The notes: generated from the sequence alone by a model not told the origin. Shown: positions 53,010 through 62,199, numbered from the stretch's first letter. The stretch is 64,000 nt of DNA from Nonomuraea typhae (GCF_009760925.1 NZ_VRLV01000015.1:1-64000); one strand, 5' to 3'. Numbers and translations are program-made.

Positions 53010-54517
53010 GCGTCCCTCCGGCTCAGATGGAAGGCGGCCGCGGCCAGGGCGAGTACGGCATAGCCGCAGAGGACCGCGAGCCCGGCCCACGGCGGCAGCG
53101 GGTAGAAGCCGGCCGACGGCGCGTAGTTGCCGAGAACGTGCGCGTACTCGGGGATGCTCTGCTGGATCGCGAAGCCGGCGGCCGGGGTCAGGCGCAGCAG
53201 CCATTGCCCCACGCCCGCGGGCAGGACGGAGGCGGTCGCCAGGATGTGCGGCAGGATGACGAGCGCGATGGCCGCGCTGACCGCCGCGGCGCTGCGCCGG
53301 AACAGGGCGCCGAGGGCCAGCGCGAGGACGGCCGCGGCGGCCAGGAATGCCGCCATGCCGACGACGACCCGCAGCTCGGTGAGCCAGGACACCGGAAGGA
53401 CGACGTTGCCGTTCGCGCGCAGGATCCGGGTGCCGGCGGGGACCACGACGCCGGCGGCGGCCAGCCCGGAGGCGAAGGCGGCCGCTGCGGCGACGATCGC
53501 CTTGGCCGCCAGCAGCCGGCCGCGGCGCGGACTGGCGAGCAGGCTGGTGTGGATCAGGCCCCGCCGGTATTCGGTGGTGATGACCGATACCGACACCACG
53601 ACCAGCGCGATCAGCCCGGCCGGCACACCGGTGAGGGTGTTCGCGATGGTGGGACCGTCCAGGCGCGGCCCGATGTCCCCGGTCCCGGTCACGGTGAACG
53701 TGCCGGCGGTCCGGCTGGCGCTGCCCGGGTGGTGGGCCGTCCCGTCGGGATTCAAGGTGGCCGCGACATCGTCGTACGTCCACCCCTCGCCCTGCGGGCC
53801 GACCTGGTCGAAGGTGGCGCTCGCCTCGGCGAAGCGCTCCGCGGTGATCGACCCGCCGAGATCGGCCGGCGTCACCGTCAGCGCTCCCGGGGAGGCGGCG
53901 AACAGCCCGATGCGCACGGTGGCCGACAGCCCGGCCAGCTCGGCCGTGCCGATCCGGGTCCAGTTCCTGCCGTCGGCGGACTCGAAGCCGGTGATCGTGT
54001 CACCCGCTCGGGTCAGCCGCAGCCAGCGCGGCGAGTCCTTGGAGACGCCGCCGGGACGTCCGGCCACGTCGTGGGTGAAGTCGTGCTGCATCCGCACCCC
54101 GTGGCCGCCGGTGACCATCACCGCCGCGTAGGCCGATCCCTCCCGGGTCCCGTCTTTGATCATGAGGCCGGCCTTCGCCCACGGCACCACGCCGGAGGCG
54201 ACGTTGCGGACCCCGGGGATGGCGTCGGGCAGGCGCATCTGGCCGGTCATGGAGGTCACCCGGGCGGTGAGGCTGCCGTCCCCCTGCAGTGGCCGATGGA
54301 CGAAGAAGAACTTGTCGTTCACCGCTTCGCCGTCCGGGCCCACCGGGACGGCGGGGCAGACCTCGCTCGCGCCCCCGCAGGTGGTGTGGCTGCCGGCCGC
54401 GGAGAAGAGGCCGAGCGACACGATGACCAGCGCCGCGACGAGCATGCCGAGCACCCAGCCGCGTACCGTCCTGAACTTGGTCCACTCCGCGCGCACGAGC
54501 CGCGCGAAATCCGTCAT
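53006..54517 (-). CDS. ABC-2 type permease with large extracytoplasmic domain
   Basis: 503 residues. DFARLVRAEWTKFRTVRGWV opens the permease. After the first helix a domain of about 230 residues is inserted (about 45-280): FFFVHRPLQGDGSLTARVTS, WAKAGLMIKDGTREGSAYAA, SPRWLRLTRAGDTITGFESA, DGRNWTRIGTAELAGL and RIGLFAASPG. This pattern is that of DUF1349/concanavalin-like beta sandwiches, which bind glycans. The other five helices follow, with TEYRRGLIHTSLLASPRRGR. The domain would face outward and could bind the substrate or the cell wall. It overlaps both neighbours by 4 bp (ATPase, permease). Confidence 0.8.
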   Translation of the reverse strand: MTDFARLVRAEWTKFRTVRGWVLGMLVAALVIVSLGLFSAAGSHTTCGGASEVCPAVPVGPDGEAVNDKFFFVHRPLQGDGSLTARVTSMTGQMRLPDAIPGVRNVASGVVPWAKAGLMIKDGTREGSAYAAVMVTGGHGVRMQHDFTHDVAGRPGGVSKDSPRWLRLTRAGDTITGFESADGRNWTRIGTAELAGLSATVRIGLFAASPGALTVTPADLGGSITAERFAEASATFDQVGPQGEGWTYDDVAATLNPDGTAHHPGSASRTAGTFTVTGTGDIGPRLDGPTIANTLTGVPAGLIALVVVSVSVITTEYRRGLIHTSLLASPRRGRLLAAKAIVAAAAAFASGLAAAGVVVPAGTRILRANGNVVLPVSWLTELRVVVGMAAFLAAAAVLALALGALFRRSAAAVSAAIALVILPHILATASVLPAGVGQWLLRLTPAAGFAIQQSIPEYAHVLGNYAPSAGFYPLPPWAGLAVLCGYAVLALAAAAFHLSRRDA

Positions 54518-55431
54518 CGGGTCGCCTCACGGAACTCGACGGCGTCCCCGGTGAGGTCCATGTACGCCGCCTCCAGGCTCGCGCGATGGGCCGCCACCTC
54601 GGAAAACGGCACCCCGCCCGCGTTGAGCAGCGCCACGATGCGCTCGGCCGCCAGCCCGGTGACGGTGAGCGTGTCGCCATCCTCGGCGACAGGGGTGGCG
54701 CCGGCGTGGGTCAGCACCGCCGCCGCCTGCGGGCGAGCGGGCGTGCGCACCGTGACCCGGCCGCGCGACGCGCGGGCGATCAGGTCGGCCACGCCGGCGT
54801 CGGCCAGGACCCGGCCGCGGCCGGCCACCACGAGATGATCGGCGGTGTCCTGCAGCTCGCTCATCAGATGGCTGGACACCAGTACGGCGCGGCCCTGCGC
54901 GGCCAGCGAGCGCAGGAGGCCGCGCATCCACACGATGCCCTCGAGGTCCAGGCCGTTGACGGGCTCGTCCAGCATGAGCACCGGCGGGTCCCCCAGCAGC
55001 GCCGCGGCGATGCCCAGCCGCTGCCGCATGCCCAGCGAGAAGCCGCCCGCCTTCCTGCGGGCCGCCGACGACAGCCCGACCTCGTCGAGCACCTCGTCCA
55101 CCCGGCGGGCGCCCAGGCCCTGCGCATGGGCCAGCCACAGCAGATGGTTGCGCGCGGTACGGCCCGGCTGCACGGCACCGGCGTCCAGCAGCGCCCCGAC
55201 CTGCGTCAGCGGGCGGCGCAGGCTCGCATACACCCGGCCGCCGATCAGCGCGCTGCCCTCCTCGGCCGCGTCCAGGCCGAGGATCACTCGCATCGTCGTG
55301 GTCTTGCCCGCCCCGTTGGGCCCGACGAACCCCGTCACCTGCCCGCCCCGGACGGTGAACGACATCCCGTCCAGCGCGGTGGTCTGCCCGAACCGCTTGC
55401 GCAGCCCCGACACTTCGATGGTTGCTTGCAT
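54514..55431 (-). CDS. ABC transporter ATPase (BcrA/DrrA-like)
   Basis: 305 residues. Walker A GPNGAGKTT (about 38-46), Q-loop region RRPLTQVGALLDAGAVQPGR, signature FSLGMRQRLGIAAALLGDPP (the LGMRQR variant of this subfamily), Walker B VLMLDEPVNGLDLEGIVWMR and switch VLVSSHLMSELQDTADHLVV. The C-terminal 90 residues are the usual dimer/regulatory extension. It is first of three co-translated genes and is divergent from a sensor kinase with 87 bp between starts. This layout is known from peptide-antibiotic (bacitracin, lantibiotic) resistance modules. Confidence 0.9.
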   Translation of the reverse strand: MQATIEVSGLRKRFGQTTALDGMSFTVRGGQVTGFVGPNGAGKTTTMRVILGLDAAEEGSALIGGRVYASLRRPLTQVGALLDAGAVQPGRTARNHLLWLAHAQGLGARRVDEVLDEVGLSSAARRKAGGFSLGMRQRLGIAAALLGDPPVLMLDEPVNGLDLEGIVWMRGLLRSLAAQGRAVLVSSHLMSELQDTADHLVVAGRGRVLADAGVADLIARASRGRVTVRTPARPQAAAVLTHAGATPVAEDGDTLTVTGLAAERIVALLNAGGVPFSEVAAHRASLEAAYMDLTGDAVEFREATR

Positions 55432-55454
55432 GCCGCCCGTTGTACGGATCCGGC

Positions 55455-55495
55455 CCTAACAGGAGCCGAACGGGGGCCGTCATCTCGCTGTTAGG
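55455..55495. promoter_or_regulatory. Inverted repeat between transporter and kinase genes
   Basis: cctaacag (55455-55462) and ctgttagg (55488-55495) are perfect inverted copies 25 bp apart, in the gap between the divergent starts at 55431 and 55519. A good candidate site for the response regulator at 56685. Confidence 0.5.
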
Positions 55496-55518
55496 CGCCA
55501 CCAGGCATCCTGGAGGGC

Positions 55519-56688
55519 ATGCATCTGCTGCGCCTCCCGGCAACCGTACGCCTGCGGTTCACCGTGTTGTACGGGCTCATGTTCCTGCTGTCGGGGGCCG
55601 CGCTGCTGGCCATCACCAACCTCATCGGCGTGGGCGGGCACACCTCCACCCAGCCGGGGCCGCCCATCGAGCAGCTGACCCTGAAGGAGGCTCTGGAGGC
55701 CAACAGGCAGTTGGAGGCCCAGCTGTCGCAGGCTCAGGAGGCGCAGTCGAACCAGCTTCTCATCGCCTCGGCGGTCGCGCTCGCCGTCATGATCGTGGTG
55801 TCGGGCGTGCTCGGCCGCATGCTGGCCGGCTGGGTGCTCCGCCCGGTGCGGACGATCACCGCGGCCACCCGCAGGATCTCGGCCGAGAACCTGCACGAAC
55901 GGCTGGCGGCGCCGGGTCCGGCCGACGAGGTGAAGGATCTCGCCGACACCATCGACGCCCTGCTGGAACGCCTGGAGGGCGCCTTCGCGGCGCAGCGCCG
56001 CTTCGTCGCCAACGCCTCCCACGAACTACGCACTCCCCTGGCGACCATGCGGGCATCGCTGGACGTGGCCGTGGCCAAGCCGGAACCCGTACCCGCGCAG
56101 ACGCTCGCGCTGGCCGGCCGGATCCGCGCCGAACTCGACCGGGTCGACCAGCTGCTGGAGGGCTTCCTCACGCTGGCCCGCACCCAGCACGACGCGCTGG
56201 CGGAGCGCGCCACGATCTCACTGGGCAGCCTGCTGACGGCGAGCCTGGACGCCAGAGCCGGCGTCATCGCGGCCAAGGGGTTGACCGTCGACGATGACGG
56301 CGTCCGGCACGACGCCTGGACGCGGGGGAACCGGACGCTCCTGTCCCGTGTGGTGGACAACGTGATCGACAACGCGATCATCCACAACCGGGACGGCGGC
56401 TGGATCCGCGTCGCCGCCACGGCCGGCACCGCGTCGGCGCTGGTCACGGTGGAGACCGGCGGGCAGGTCCTCGACCCGGAGCAGGTGGCGCGGCTGGCCC
56501 AGCCGTTCCAGCGGCTGGGCGCCAACCGGACCGGTTCCGGCGACGGCTCCGGGCTCGGACTGTCCATCGTCGCGGCCATCGCGACCGCGCACGGCGGCGA
56601 CCTGGATCTGCGCGCCCGGCCCGAAGGCGGCCTCCGGGTCGCCGTCTCGCTGCCGCCGGCGGCCGAGCCGGCGGGTGTTCCGGCGTGA
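55519..56688 (+). CDS. Sensor histidine kinase
   Basis: 389 residues. Two membrane helices (about 15-35 and 75-98) enclose a short outside loop of about 40 residues rich in Gln/Glu. A HAMP linker follows (LRPVRTITAATRRISAENLH). The HisKA box FVANASHELRTPLATMRASL has the phospho-accepting His near 168. The N-box RVVDNVIDNAIIHNRDGGWI and the G-boxes RTGSGDGSGLGLSIVAAIAT belong to HATPase_c. The small sensor loop suggests signal input from within the membrane, often from the adjacent transporter. The stop overlaps the response regulator start by 4 bp (GTGA). Confidence 0.9.
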   Translation: MHLLRLPATVRLRFTVLYGLMFLLSGAALLAITNLIGVGGHTSTQPGPPIEQLTLKEALEANRQLEAQLSQAQEAQSNQLLIASAVALAVMIVVSGVLGRMLAGWVLRPVRTITAATRRISAENLHERLAAPGPADEVKDLADTIDALLERLEGAFAAQRRFVANASHELRTPLATMRASLDVAVAKPEPVPAQTLALAGRIRAELDRVDQLLEGFLTLARTQHDALAERATISLGSLLTASLDARAGVIAAKGLTVDDDGVRHDAWTRGNRTLLSRVVDNVIDNAIIHNRDGGWIRVAATAGTASALVTVETGGQVLDPEQVARLAQPFQRLGANRTGSGDGSGLGLSIVAAIATAHGGDLDLRARPEGGLRVAVSLPPAAEPAGVPA

Positions 56689-57350
56689 GGGTGCTGGTGG
56701 TCGAAGACGCCCGGTCGCTCGCCGACGTCGTGGCCGAGGGTCTGCGCGACCAGGGCATGGCCGTGGACCTCGCCTACGACGGCCTGGAGGCGGTGGCCAA
56801 GCTCGACCTCAACGCCTACGACGTCGTCGTCCTCGACCGCGACCTGCCGGGGATCCACGGCGACACCCTCTGCCGGCTGATCACCGAGCGCGACGACCGT
56901 GTCATGGTCCTGATGCTGACCGCGGCCAGCTCGCCCGGCGACCGGGTCACCGGCCTCACCCTGGGCGCCGACGACTACCTCGCCAAGCCCTTCCACTTCC
57001 CCGAGCTGGTCCTGCGCATCCGCTCCCTGGTCCGCCGCCAGCCCGTCGTCCACGCCCGCACCCTGCGTACGGCGGGCCTCGAACTCGACCCGCGGCGCCG
57101 CACCGCCACCCGCGACGGCCGTCACCTGGACCTGTCGGTCAAGGAGTTCGCCGTCCTCGAAGCCCTCCTGCGCGCCTCCCCCGCCTTCCTGAGCGCCGAG
57201 GACCTGCTCGAACAGGTCTGGGACGAGCACGCCAACCCGTTCACCAACACCGTCACCGTCACCGTCGGCCGCCTGCGCCGCAAGCTCGGCGACCCTGCCG
57301 TCATCACCACGACACCAGGAGTGGGCTACCGGATCACCGACCCCCTCTAG
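56685..57350 (+). CDS. OmpR-family response regulator
   Basis: 221 residues from GTG 56685. The receiver has the acidic pair in VVEDARSL (7-8), phospho-Asp 51 in YDVVVLDRDLPGIHG, the Thr site in MLTAASSPGDR and Lys in DYLAKPFHFPELVLRIRSLV. The winged helix runs from TAGLELDPRRRTATRDGRHL through LSVKEFAVLEALLRASPAFL to NTVTVTVGRLRRKLGD and TTPGVGYRITDPL. It should be activated by the kinase upstream and probably controls the divergent ABC-2 operon. Its stop directly abuts the stop of the convergent ankyrin gene. Confidence 0.95.
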   Translation: MRVLVVEDARSLADVVAEGLRDQGMAVDLAYDGLEAVAKLDLNAYDVVVLDRDLPGIHGDTLCRLITERDDRVMVLMLTAASSPGDRVTGLTLGADDYLAKPFHFPELVLRIRSLVRRQPVVHARTLRTAGLELDPRRRTATRDGRHLDLSVKEFAVLEALLRASPAFLSAEDLLEQVWDEHANPFTNTVTVTVGRLRRKLGDPAVITTTPGVGYRITDPL

Positions 57351-58715
57351 TCAGCGCGATCGGGAGGCGATCAGGTCGTGCAGCCGGTGTGCCACGGGAT
57401 CGTCCGGCCGGGCGGCGAAGGCGATGCGCAGCCAGCCGTCCGCGTCGGCGCGGAGGAGATCGTCGCGGAGGGACGGGTCGGCGCCGCGCTCCAGGAGCAG
57501 GCGGATCACCGCGAGGCGTCCGCCCGGGATGGCCCAGTGCAGGCCGGTCCGCCCGAGATACGGCGTGACGTCGGGATGGACGCCGCGGTCGAGGAACCAG
57601 CGCACGACCTCGATCCGGCCGTGCTGGCAGGCATGGACGAACGCCTCCGCCACGATCTCCCCCGGATCGTCGCTCGCCGGCAGCCGAGACGGGAAGCCCG
57701 CACCGGTGTCGGCGAGGTCGGGGCGGGCCGAGGCGGCGCCCGGCCGGAGGTTGCCGCCGGCGTCGAAACAGGCCCGCACCAGGTCCAGCCGGCCGCAGGC
57801 GGCATACGTCCAGAGCGCCCGCGGGACGATGGCCTGCCCCGCGAGCAGGTCGACGACCTCGGTGTAGCCGAGAAGGGCGGCGTTCTCCAGCGGCGTCACG
57901 CCCAAGGCCCGGGTGCCGGGGTCGGCGCCGGCGTCGAGCAGCAGGCGCGCGTAAGCGACCCGGTTGGCGCGGGCGGCCCAGGTGAGCGGGACCTCCAGGT
58001 TGGTGGCCCGGCCAATCAGGGCATCCACGGAGGCGCGCGGCACGCCCAGCTCCCTGTCCAGCCGGACACCGGGGATCATCTCGGGGCGGGCGAGCATGCG
58101 CAGCAGGGCGTCGGCCTGCTCGGCGGTCAGCGCGGCCAGCCGTACGGTGTCGCCGGCCAGCACCGCTTCGGCCTCACGGTGCAGCCGCCGCCGCTCCTGC
58201 CGGCGTTCGCCGAGATCACGCCGGGATTTCTCGGTGAACGAAACGAGTTCCCGCCAGGTCGGGAAGCCGAGCTCCCGCGCGATGATCAGCCGCGCGTCCC
58301 GCAGCTCGGCACCGGTGGCGCAGGTCGTGGCGGCGTGCCGGGGCACGTAGGCCCGCAGGCGTCGCAGGGCGCCGGGCTCGTCGCGGCGCAACGCCAGCAG
58401 GAGCGCCTCGGCCATCCGGGCGTAGATGACCGGCCTGACCCCCAGAAGGCGGGAGACCGGCCGTTCTCCGGTGACGCTCCGGCTTTCGACGTGGGCGCGG
58501 AACTCCGCCCAGGCCCGGAATCCGTGTTCCTCTGCGAGCACGAACTGGGCGTCGCTGAGCAGGAACCGCTCGGCGGCCCGTTCGCCCAGCACCTCGCCCA
58601 CCCGGGCTTCCGCGGCCGCGTCGCCTGCTCCGTACGCGCGAAACAGGTGTTTGGCCTGCTTGCGGTAGTACTCCAGGTTCGGATGAGCCGGCAGCTCGAA
58701 GTGTCGATCGGACAT
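57351..58715 (-). CDS. Ankyrin-repeat protein
   Basis: 454 residues from ATG 58715 with GAAGGAGGGTGCG. The N-terminal half is helical, with twice the pattern AxExGFxxWxEF (EEHGFRAWAEFRAHVES at about 63-79 and RELGFPTWRELVSFTEK at about 148-164). The second half carries ankyrin repeats: VPLTWAARANRVAYARLLLD AGAD (split here), TPLENAALLGYTEVVDLLAG, WTYAACGRLDLVRACFDAGG, AFVHACQHGRIEVVRWFLDR and TGLHWAIPGGRLAVIRLLLE. A cytoplasmic protein-protein interaction role is likely. Partner unknown. Not linked in operon to its neighbours. Confidence 0.85.
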   Translation of the reverse strand: MSDRHFELPAHPNLEYYRKQAKHLFRAYGAGDAAAEARVGEVLGERAAERFLLSDAQFVLAEEHGFRAWAEFRAHVESRSVTGERPVSRLLGVRPVIYARMAEALLLALRRDEPGALRRLRAYVPRHAATTCATGAELRDARLIIARELGFPTWRELVSFTEKSRRDLGERRQERRRLHREAEAVLAGDTVRLAALTAEQADALLRMLARPEMIPGVRLDRELGVPRASVDALIGRATNLEVPLTWAARANRVAYARLLLDAGADPGTRALGVTPLENAALLGYTEVVDLLAGQAIVPRALWTYAACGRLDLVRACFDAGGNLRPGAASARPDLADTGAGFPSRLPASDDPGEIVAEAFVHACQHGRIEVVRWFLDRGVHPDVTPYLGRTGLHWAIPGGRLAVIRLLLERGADPSLRDDLLRADADGWLRIAFAARPDDPVAHRLHDLIASRSR

Positions 58716-58943
58716 CGCACCCTCCTTCGACGCCGGGGTCCGCTTGCCCGGCCGGAAAGAGGTTGATGGTGTCCGGTGCGGTGACGCGCTGCTCGAGGTG
58801 GGAAGATCCCTGCCCGCGGACTGGCAGCGCCCTCGCACGCTCCTTTCAGAGTAGGGATCGGCTCCGCGCGGGGGCAACCCGGTTGGAGGAGCTCGGTTCA
58901 GCGCGACCGTGCCGCGCCGCCTACCGGGACGTGGGCGGCAACC

Positions 58944-60857
58944 TCACCCGACGTGGACGATGGGGCGGCGGTCGGGGTCGGGTTCGGCCTGACGGAGGAC
59001 TTCACGGGTCAGGGGCGGGATGTCGCCGCCGCCGAAGACGAGGTAGCGCAGAAGGGCGCCGATGGGGTTGCCTTCGGCGGCCCAGTGGAAGTAGACGTGC
59101 GGGGTTTTGCCGGTCATGTCGCGCAGGTGCAGCAGCAGGGCGGCGATGGAGTTGGCGATCGTGGTGCTGTGCATGCGCAGAATGCGGAAGCCGTGGCGCT
59201 CCTCTCCGGTGACGCGGAGCTCCCCCGCGAACTCGGAGGCGTCGGGGACGGTCACCTCCAGGAACAGCAGACCTTCGCCGGTGCGCAACCGGTGCAGCTC
59301 CCAGGCTTCCCTGGCCTTGTCGACGTACTCCTTGGCGTCGCGGCCGTGGGGTTCGTTGGCGATGAGATAGAGCTCACCGGCTTCGTTGATGAAGCGGCGG
59401 GCCTCGTCGTCCAGGGTGATGCGGGTGACGCGCAGCTCGGTGGAGCGGGTGGCCCGGGAGATGAGCGAGACGACCACGATGGCCAGCACGAACAGCAGGG
59501 CGATGACCAGGCCGTCGGGACGTTCGATGATGTTGGCGACAGTGGCGTAGGCGAAGACCAGGGTGACGACGCCGAAGAAGAGGGCGGGACGGGTACGGCG
59601 CGCCGCCCAGGCCGACAGCGTGACAGCGACCGCCGCCGACAGGATGAGGGCCAGGACGCCGGTCGCGTAGGCGCCGCCCTGCGCTTCGACCTCGGCGCCG
59701 AAGACCACGGTGATCACGAACGCCACGGCGGTGAACACCAGCACCATGGGGCGCGAGGCCCGGGTCCAGTCGGGGGCCATGCCGTACCGGGGAAGGTAGC
59801 GGGGGACGATGTTGAGCAGGCCGGCCAGCGCGGAGGCGCCGGCGAACCACAGGATGGCGATGGTGGACAGGTCGTAGGCGGTGCCGAACCAGTCGCCGAG
59901 GTAGAGGTGGGCCAGGTAGGCCAGGGCGCGGCCGTTGGCCGAGCCGCCCTCGGCGAACTCCGCGGGCGGGATGAGCACGGTGGTGGCGAAGCTGGAGGTG
60001 ATCAGGAAGACGCTCATGATGAGCGCGGCCGTGGTCAGCAGCTTGCGCGCGCCCTTGACGCGCTCGGCGACGTCGCCCTTGACCAGCGGCATGACCGCCA
60101 CGCCCGTCTCGAACCCGGACAGGCCGAGAGCGAGTTTCGGCATCACGTACAGCGCGACCGCGACCATGGCGATCGGGCTGGCGTAGTCGGTGCTCAGGGT
60201 GTTCTGCCAGCCGGTCACCTTCTCCGGCGCGGCGAGCACATGCTGTACGGCGGAGCCGACCACGACCACGTTGAGCACGAGGTAGACGGCCACCAGGACG
60301 ACGGCCACGGAGATCGCCTCGCTGAACCCGGCCAGGAACACCGCGCCCAGGGCGGCGATCAGCACCAGCGTGACCGGCACCTGCCAGCTCTCCAGGAACT
60401 CCGGCACGAACGGGTTGTGCAGGATGTGCGCGGTGGCGTCGGCCGCGGACAGGGTGATGGTGACGATGAAGGCGGTGGCCACGAACCCGAGCAGGAACAG
60501 CACCAGCAGTTTGCCGCGCCAGCCGGGCAGCAGCCGTTCCAGCATCGACAGCGAGCCCAGCCCGTGCGGGCTCTGCTCGGCCACCGCCCGATAGGTCGGC
60601 AGCGCGCCGAAGAGCGTCAGCGCCACGAGAACCAGCGTCGCGATGGGGCTGAGCGCGCCCGCGGCCAGCGCGGCGATGCCCGGCTGGTATCCCAGCGTGG
60701 AGAAGTAGTCCACGCCCGTCAGGCACATGACCTGCCACCAGGAGTGCTGGTGCTCGGGAGCCTCTTCATCGTGTGGTGCGCTGGTCAGCCCCTCAGGACG
60801 CTTGAGCCCTTTCAGCAGCCATTGCCGCACCTTCCGCTCCCGGACCGTGCCGGCCAC
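58944..60857 (-). CDS. APC-superfamily amino acid permease
   Basis: 637 residues from GTG 60857 with GGAGGTGGCACG. After a basic start, SWWQVMCLTGVDYFSTLGYQ PGIAALAAGALSP (split here) begins a core of about 12 membrane helices, including the unwound-helix text GLSGFETGVAVMPLVKGDVA. The last 170 residues are soluble: RVTRITLDDEARRFINEAGE, LYLIANEPHGRDAKEYVDKA and FRILRMHSTTIANSIAALLL. Such a tail after an APC core is known in actinobacterial transporters of unknown cargo. ATP or nucleotide binding by the tail is possible but not shown. Confidence 0.85.
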   Translation of the reverse strand: MAGTVRERKVRQWLLKGLKRPEGLTSAPHDEEAPEHQHSWWQVMCLTGVDYFSTLGYQPGIAALAAGALSPIATLVLVALTLFGALPTYRAVAEQSPHGLGSLSMLERLLPGWRGKLLVLFLLGFVATAFIVTITLSAADATAHILHNPFVPEFLESWQVPVTLVLIAALGAVFLAGFSEAISVAVVLVAVYLVLNVVVVGSAVQHVLAAPEKVTGWQNTLSTDYASPIAMVAVALYVMPKLALGLSGFETGVAVMPLVKGDVAERVKGARKLLTTAALIMSVFLITSSFATTVLIPPAEFAEGGSANGRALAYLAHLYLGDWFGTAYDLSTIAILWFAGASALAGLLNIVPRYLPRYGMAPDWTRASRPMVLVFTAVAFVITVVFGAEVEAQGGAYATGVLALILSAAVAVTLSAWAARRTRPALFFGVVTLVFAYATVANIIERPDGLVIALLFVLAIVVVSLISRATRSTELRVTRITLDDEARRFINEAGELYLIANEPHGRDAKEYVDKAREAWELHRLRTGEGLLFLEVTVPDASEFAGELRVTGEERHGFRILRMHSTTIANSIAALLLHLRDMTGKTPHVYFHWAAEGNPIGALLRYLVFGGGDIPPLTREVLRQAEPDPDRRPIVHVG

Positions 60858-61077
60858 CGTGCCACCTCCGCATATGGGGCGAGTCAGACCAGAGCACGCT
60901 ACTGAGGCCGCAGGTCCGCCGCGCGCACCACAGGCGTCAAGAAAACGTAAATATTGCCTCGCGCAGGTGCGGGCCCGCACTGGTCGGAGAAATCGGGGGC
61001 TTTCGCGTCGTCAAGGACGCGGATGCGTCCGTCACCGGCGAGGCGGCCCTGTCACCTTAAGAAAATTAAGATCAACA

Positions 61078-61114
61078 TTGAAGAATATAATATCTTTCGG
61101 GTATACTTGTGGAT
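61078..61114 (+). promoter_or_regulatory. Sigma-70-type promoter of a leaderless message
   Basis: TTGAAG (61078-61083), an 18-bp spacer and TATACT (61102-61107) form a near-consensus promoter in an A/T-rich patch. ATG 61115 lies 7 bp after the -10 box, where transcription should start, and no ribosome site precedes it. Confidence 0.65.
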
Positions 61115-61492
61115 ATGACGGATCAGGCGATGGATTGGCAGGAGCTCACGAACCTGACCCGGGGCCAGCCGTTCCATGTCGAGCGGGTGCGCCTGGCGGG
61201 CAACGGTGTCGCGATCGAGGGTGAGTTCGAGCTGCCGCAGCTGGCCCAGCTCAGCGTCGAGGATCAGGTTTTCGTCACGGCGTTCGTGCGCTGTCACGGG
61301 TCCATCAAGCAGATGGAGCGGATCTTCGGGGTGAGCTATCCGACGATCAAGTCCCGGCTGAACCGGATCTCGCAGATGCTCGACTTCGTGGAGGTCGACC
61401 CGGCGCCGCCGCCGAGCGAGGTCCTCGATCGGCTGCGGCGTGGTGAGATCACCGCCGAGCAGGCGGTGACGGAGCTGGAGGGCCGGCCGTGA
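61115..61492 (+). CDS. DUF2089-like HTH protein
   Basis: 125 residues from ATG 61115 (GTG 61109 is possible). The core GEFELPQLAQLSVEDQVFVT and AFVRCHGSIKQMERIFGVSY with PTIKSRLNRISQML is the DUF2089 helix-turn-helix, here without the zinc-ribbon N terminus seen in longer members. The C-terminal LDRLRRGEITAEQAVTELEG is a SHOCT-like short helical hairpin. It is probably a DNA-binding regulator of its own operon. The transcript appears leaderless. The stop overlaps the next start by 4 bp. Confidence 0.85.
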   Translation: MTDQAMDWQELTNLTRGQPFHVERVRLAGNGVAIEGEFELPQLAQLSVEDQVFVTAFVRCHGSIKQMERIFGVSYPTIKSRLNRISQMLDFVEVDPAPPPSEVLDRLRRGEITAEQAVTELEGRP

Positions 61493-61749
61493 TCCCGCAG
61501 CTGGTGAGCGTGCGGGTCAAGCGCCCGGGCCGGCGGCGCGTGCGGCTCTGGGTTCCGGTGGTGCCGGCGGCGCTGCTGCTGTCGCCGATCCTGGCGCTGG
61601 CGGTGCTGGGCGGCGTGGTGGCGTGCCTGGTGTATCGCATCGACGCGGTGCGGGCGCTGGTCACGGGCTGGCGGATGGTGTGCGCGCTGCCAGGGACCCG
61701 GTTCGACGTGGAGTTCAGCGGTACGGCGGTGCTGGTCGCCGTCCGATAG
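61489..61749 (+). CDS. Small membrane protein of the DUF2089 operon
   Basis: 86 residues. A basic start (RVKRPGRRRVRLWV) is followed by a long hydrophobic region, PVVPAALLLSPILALAVLGG VVACLVY (split here), enough for one or two helices. The C-terminal 40 residues are amphipathic (DAVRALVTGWRMVCALPG). It is translationally coupled to the HTH gene (4-bp overlap) and 9 bp before the next gene. Role unknown; a membrane anchor or stress sensor is a reasonable guess from context. Confidence 0.75.
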   Translation: MIPQLVSVRVKRPGRRRVRLWVPVVPAALLLSPILALAVLGGVVACLVYRIDAVRALVTGWRMVCALPGTRFDVEFSGTAVLVAVR

Positions 61750-61758
61750 GAGGGGTTT

Positions 61759-62166
61759 GTGGTGAACGAACAGCGTAAGGACGTCTTGGGCCTGCTGGCC
61801 GAGGGCAAGATCACCGCGGAGGAGGCCGAACGGCTCATCACCGCCTTGGAGCGGGACCAGCTGCCGCGTCCCGGCGCCCGGCCGAAGTATCTGCGGGTGG
61901 TGATGCAGTTCGACGAGGGCCAGGGCGAGTCGGGGCGGCTGAACGTGCGGGTGCCGCTGCAGCTGCTGCGCGCCGGTGTCCAGCTGGCCGCCCTGGTCCC
62001 GCCGGTGGCGCTGACCCGGGCCAACGCCGAGCTGAGCAAGGCGGGCGTGCCGTTCGACCTGACGCAGCTCAAGCCGGAGCACCTCGAGGCGCTGGTGGAG
62101 CACCTCGACGAGACGATCGTGGAACTCGAGCAGTCCGATGGCCACCTGCGGATCTACTGCGAGTAG
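61759..62166 (+). CDS. SHOCT-like domain protein (YvlB/LiaX N-terminal type)
   Basis: 135 residues from GTG 61759 (GTG 61762 is possible) with TAGGAGGGG. RKDVLGLLAEGKITAEEAER LITALE (split here) is the short hairpin that starts YvlB/LiaX-type envelope-stress proteins. The middle KYLRVVMQFDEGQGESGRLN and VRVPLQLLRAGVQLAALVPP is a beta strand plus helix, followed by LKPEHLEALVEHLDETIVEL. Unlike YvlB, it lacks the large DUF4097 beta domain. The hairpin closely resembles the end of the HTH protein two genes upstream. Confidence 0.8.
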   Translation: MVNEQRKDVLGLLAEGKITAEEAERLITALERDQLPRPGARPKYLRVVMQFDEGQGESGRLNVRVPLQLLRAGVQLAALVPPVALTRANAELSKAGVPFDLTQLKPEHLEALVEHLDETIVELEQSDGHLRIYCE

Positions 62167-62199
62167 CCGCCGTCCGGGACGTCAACGAAGGGAGATCCC

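Noticed and set aside
58953..60905. 650-codon plus-strand frame opposite the APC permease
   Set aside because: Gly/Asp/His/Gln-rich text typical of an antisense shadow; the minus strand encodes a membrane protein with all family features.
60858..61077. Riboswitch (c-di-AMP type) upstream of the APC permease
   Set aside because: The gap is short and shows no conserved core that I could recognise; the strongest signals belong to the divergent DUF2089 promoter.
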